From: Pseudomonadota bacterium
GTDB lineage: Bacteria; Pseudomonadota; Gammaproteobacteria; Xanthomonadales; Xanthomonadaceae
Direction of reading: 5' to 3'
Length of the DNA stretch: 9,993 bases
Assembly: GCA_023392975.1 (NCBI GenBank)
Contig: JAEWNA010000344.1
Location: forward strand, 1 to 9,993
In this document: in pieces, positions 6,621 through 9,993 of the stretch
Numbering within the stretch: position 1 is the first letter of the stretch
Layout of the letters: each line of letters begins with the position of its first letter
Program-made: the position numbers and the translations under genes
Notes under the pieces: generated by a model
The model's input: only the letters and a program-made list of their open reading frames with translations
Told to the model about the DNA's origin: nothing
The model's database searches: none

Positions 6621-6644
6621 TTATCCTTCGGCTTATTCTTCGGC
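6621..6644. repeat. 12-bp tandem duplication
   Basis: TTATCCTTCGGC is immediately followed by TTATTCTTCGGC, with 11 of 12 bases identical. It lies about 130 bp upstream of the sensor-kinase-like GGDEF-HD-GYP gene. It could be a tandem regulator site or a replication slip; nothing further can be said. Confidence 0.5.
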
Positions 6645-6782
6645 TGATAAAAGAGCTTCAAGACTAAAAGGGATTTGAATTGTAGTTATAACGATTCTGT
6701 CATAATATCAGTTTTAGGATAATGAAGCGTTCCGATGTTAAAAGGTCACTGAATTCCAATTGATCCATCTATCGTAGAACAC

Positions 6783-7775
6783 TTAGCCGCAAAGGCGGTT
6801 CCTGCCTTCATTTTTTGCCTCGTAAAGTTTCTTGTCAGCTTTACACACGAGTTCACTATTCGATTTCTCATCCTGGAATTCGACGATCCCAAGACTGATG
6901 GTCAAAGGGATCGTCGTGCCCTCGATGGTAGGAGGATTCTGCTCGATTAGTTTGCGCAATCGTTCTCCGATCAACTTACCGGAGGCCAAATCGGTATCCT
7001 GCAAAATCAAAGCATACTCGTCGCCGCCATATCGGAATGCGTAATCAGAAGACCGAGTATACGCCAACAATTGTCCGCCCAAGTATCGGATTACAGCATC
7101 ACCCATGACATGCCCGTAGGTATCGTTGATCCGCTTGAAATGGTCGACATCCAGATAAACGAGGCAAAAGTCCGCCTTGATGCCCCCAATTCTTCTTCGC
7201 TTGTACAGGTCGAACGTAATCTTTAAAATATGATCAAAGTGCCGTCGGTTATACAGACCAGACAGATCGTCCACTAACGAGAGCGCCATCAGTTTTGCGT
7301 TGATCTGGGCAACCGCTTCCTGCGCCTGTACCAATTTGGTAATATCGTGCGAAATACCCCATGTCCCAACAATCTTACCATTATGATCATACAAGGGGTA
7401 CTTGCTTGTGGAAAATGTGATGACTTCGCCTTTGGAGTTAATTGCCTGCTCTACACTGTCTATCATGGGAATACCGGTTTGTATAACCTGCAGTTCATCC
7501 GCGCGGCATTTGTCAGCGAATACCTTGGGATAGAGATCCGCATCCGATTTGCCGATCAGTTCCTCCTGGCCCTGAACGCCAAACTGCGTAAGGTGTTTCC
7601 GGTTGTTCAGTATAAACTTTGAATCCGCATCTTTGAAATAGACTGTATCTTCCGTTTTGTTCAACAAAGTGTCAAGAAGTAGCGTGTCAGACAGGAGCAC
7701 AGAAGGTTGATGGTTGTTCAAGTATAAATAGCCGGGACGGATCGCTGAGTCCTTTTTTTCATTTGATGCGTTCAT
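6783..7775 (-). CDS. PAS-GGDEF diguanylate cyclase, 330 aa
   Basis: Cytoplasmic two-domain protein that should make c-di-GMP from two GTP. The PAS domain spans about residues 30-148: DTVYFKDADSKFILNNRK, ELIGKSDADLYP and a PAC end GTWGISHDITK. A short helix (149-165) leads to a complete GGDEF domain, 166-329: DDLSGLYNRRHFD, metal-binding D209 within YLDVDHFKRIND, GHVMGD, the intact inhibitory site RSSD 241-244, the catalytic GGDEY 250-254, SLGI and the terminal ADKKLYEAKNEGRN. All key residues are present, so activity with product inhibition is expected. No membrane segment is visible. The ATG at 7775 has AGGAGG 13 nt upstream, a longer spacing than usual, so translation may be modest. It lies 17 nt after the last stop of a broken response regulator on the same strand and was probably co-transcribed with it from the promoter at 8331-8359. 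Confidence 0.92.
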   Translation of the reverse strand: MNASNEKKDSAIRPGYLYLNNHQPSVLLSDTLLLDTLLNKTEDTVYFKDADSKFILNNRKHLTQFGVQGQEELIGKSDADLYPKVFADKCRADELQVIQTGIPMIDSVEQAINSKGEVITFSTSKYPLYDHNGKIVGTWGISHDITKLVQAQEAVAQINAKLMALSLVDDLSGLYNRRHFDHILKITFDLYKRRRIGGIKADFCLVYLDVDHFKRINDTYGHVMGDAVIRYLGGQLLAYTRSSDYAFRYGGDEYALILQDTDLASGKLIGERLRKLIEQNPPTIEGTTIPLTISLGIVEFQDEKSNSELVCKADKKLYEAKNEGRNRLCG

Positions 7776-7792
7776 GTTTTCCGCTCTTCCTC

Positions 7793-8270
7793 CTACTTCC
7801 TGGAAAGATTGAATATCAAAATATTAAACCACTCAAAGGCACGTCGGAAAATTTCCTTCTCAAGATTATCGATCTGCCGCTTAAGCTGGTCGCGGATGTT
7901 CTTTAACTTCAAATAAACCCGACTTCTCTCGCACACAATGGACGAACAGAAAGGCTTAGAATTTAATCAACAACACCCAGACGAAATCCTTTTTCTTCGT
8001 CTATCGTGCTGTTGAGCGTAGAGATAATATGACTGTAACTTTCCTAACCGCTTGTTTTTGTTTGATGGTCGCAAGCGTCTCATAGTCGTCCATTTCTGGC
8101 ATCTTGATGTCTAATAAAATCAATCCTGGCAAAGGTGCATCCGATAGATATCGAAGCTCGTCTTTGGCGGATTTGCAAACTTTTATCTTATATTGCGGCG
8201 TAAGAAGCTGGCTTAATACCTCTAGATTGAGTGGTTCGTCATCAACGATCAGGATACTTTCTTGCTGCAT
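7793..8270 (-). pseudogene. Response-regulator receiver gene broken by two -1 frameshifts
   Basis: The start is ATG 8270 with GGAGGG 8 nt upstream. The first frame is a receiver domain: ILIVDDEPLNLEVLSQLL with acidic pair D10-D11, phospho-acceptor Asp in LLDIKMPEMDDYE, then KVTVI. It stops at 8001-8003 after 89 codons. The expected continuation ISTLNSTIDEEKGFRLGVVD is present in another frame from about 8026, stopped by TAA at 7963-7965. A third frame then gives SKPFCSSIVCERSRVYLKLK and the helical tail RDQLKRQIDNLEKEI to TAG 7793-7795. One missing base near 8024-8027 and one near 7961-7966 account for both shifts, and together the three pieces rebuild a whole receiver with coiled-coil tail. 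The intact protein presumably took a phosphoryl signal and controlled or partnered the PAS-GGDEF cyclase just downstream. The remaining 89-aa product lacks the conserved Thr/Ser and Lys positions. Confidence 0.88.
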
Positions 8271-8330
8271 AAAGTAGCCCTCCGAATCTGAACTTATGAA
8301 ATGTATTTGTTGAAGAGATTTCTTAATTTC

Positions 8331-8359
8331 ATACTATCATGCGTAGATGAAACGGTCAA
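8331..8359 (-). promoter_or_regulatory. Sigma-70 promoter for the response regulator / PAS-GGDEF operon
   Basis: On the minus strand, TTGACC (complement of 8354-8359), exactly 17 nt, then TAGTAT (complement of 8331-8336). It lies about 60 bp upstream of the receiver gene start at 8270 and points toward it. Both boxes are close to consensus. Confidence 0.65.
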
Positions 8360-8433
8360 TTTTTTGTTAATCAACCAAGTTGCAGAAATTCACATGCTTA
8401 CTATTTTTATAGATGATTGATTTTTATTCTTCA

Positions 8434-9886
<1,453 letters not shown>

Positions 9887-9898
9887 GGAGGCCGCCCG

Positions 9899-9993
9899 AT
9901 GAACGAATACGCGCAAAGAGTTTTCTCCCGGCTGCAAGAGCTGTACGAGAATGAAAAGGATTACCTGCAAACGGTGCAGGCATGGCTCGAGAT
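9899..9993 (+). CDS. 3'-truncated gene after gdhA, probably a second glutamate dehydrogenase
   Basis: Only 31 codons are inside the window. AGGAGG (9886-9891) overlaps the gdhA stop and is 7 nt from the ATG, so the start is firm and the gene is co-transcribed with gdhA. The visible N-terminus (MNEYAQRVFSRLQELYENEK, then DYLQTVQAWLE) follows the pattern of glutamate dehydrogenase N-termini: compare gdhA's own [27 protein letters not shown]. The matches are Tyr, a hydrophobic helix, Glu-Lys/Glu-Pro, an aromatic residue, Gln and Ala/Thr-Val. I infer a tandem paralogue, but 31 residues of helix cannot prove it; the gene could equally encode another helical protein. Confidence 0.5.
   Translation, partial: MNEYAQRVFSRLQELYENEKDYLQTVQAWLE

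Larger units (their letters stand above)
6494..6782. other. Intergenic leader of the GGDEF-HD-GYP gene
   Basis: No ORF of note. It should hold the promoter and 5' leader of the minus-strand sensor gene, but no clean -35/-10 pair was found on that strand. Repeats in it are listed separately. On the plus strand TTGTAG (6680-6685), 17 nt and TAATAT (6703-6708) resemble a sigma-70 promoter pointing into the 3' end of the PAS-GGDEF gene in antisense; no plus-strand gene follows. No recognisable c-di-GMP riboswitch was seen. Confidence 0.4.

Overview
The window looks like a bacterial chromosome segment, most likely Firmicutes/Clostridia. The basis is AGGAGG-type ribosome binding sites, TTGACA-like promoters, PAS/GGDEF/HD-GYP signalling proteins in a clostridial style, a BspA-type leucine-rich-repeat protein and a Clostridia-like gdhA. 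This is inference from style, without database comparison. By eye the left 2.8 kb is AT-rich, the middle is intermediate and the gdhA end on the right is clearly GC-rich.

Left region, 1-2340: the end of an LRR protein is followed by a tightly coupled pair, a 344-aa mostly helical protein and a 102-aa protein with four CxxC-like half-sites and a hydrophobic C-terminal stretch. Neither of the pair is recognised. Next comes the 3' half of an initiator tRNA-fMet gene, starting exactly at the anticodon loop and followed by a strong intrinsic terminator. The 5' half of the tRNA is absent. This is the usual scar of tyrosine-recombinase integration into a tRNA gene, and its orientation puts the element to the left, so the LRR, helical and zinc-ribbon genes are probably its cargo. 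An imperfect 32-bp repeat lies on both sides of the tRNA fragment, which suggests recombinase arm sites and possibly two islands in tandem. No integrase gene lies in the window.

Junction, 2341-3674: a good start codon and RBS open an OLD/AAA-type ATPase gene, but after about 50 residues it runs tail to tail into a PAS-GGDEF gene that has lost the end of its GGDEF domain. Both genes are cut at the same place, so this is a deletion or rearrangement junction. The PAS-GGDEF gene also has an in-frame TGA at a position where a Trp is expected.

Middle region, 3675-8360, all on the minus strand: a cyclic-di-GMP signalling cluster. It holds the PAS-GGDEF pseudogene, an intact membrane-bound sensor-PAS-PAS-GGDEF-HD-GYP protein, an intact PAS-GGDEF diguanylate cyclase and, at the head of the last one's operon, a response regulator broken by two single-base deletions. 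The surviving proteins could make and degrade c-di-GMP, while two partners are decaying.

Right region, 8361-9993, plus strand: gdhA (NADP-type glutamate dehydrogenase, ammonia assimilation) and, 12 nt downstream, the first 31 codons of another gene whose N-terminus resembles a second glutamate dehydrogenase.

The best candidate for an undescribed system is the helical/zinc-ribbon gene pair (577-1919) carried next to the tRNA-fMet attachment site, with a truncated OLD-like ATPase just beyond that site.
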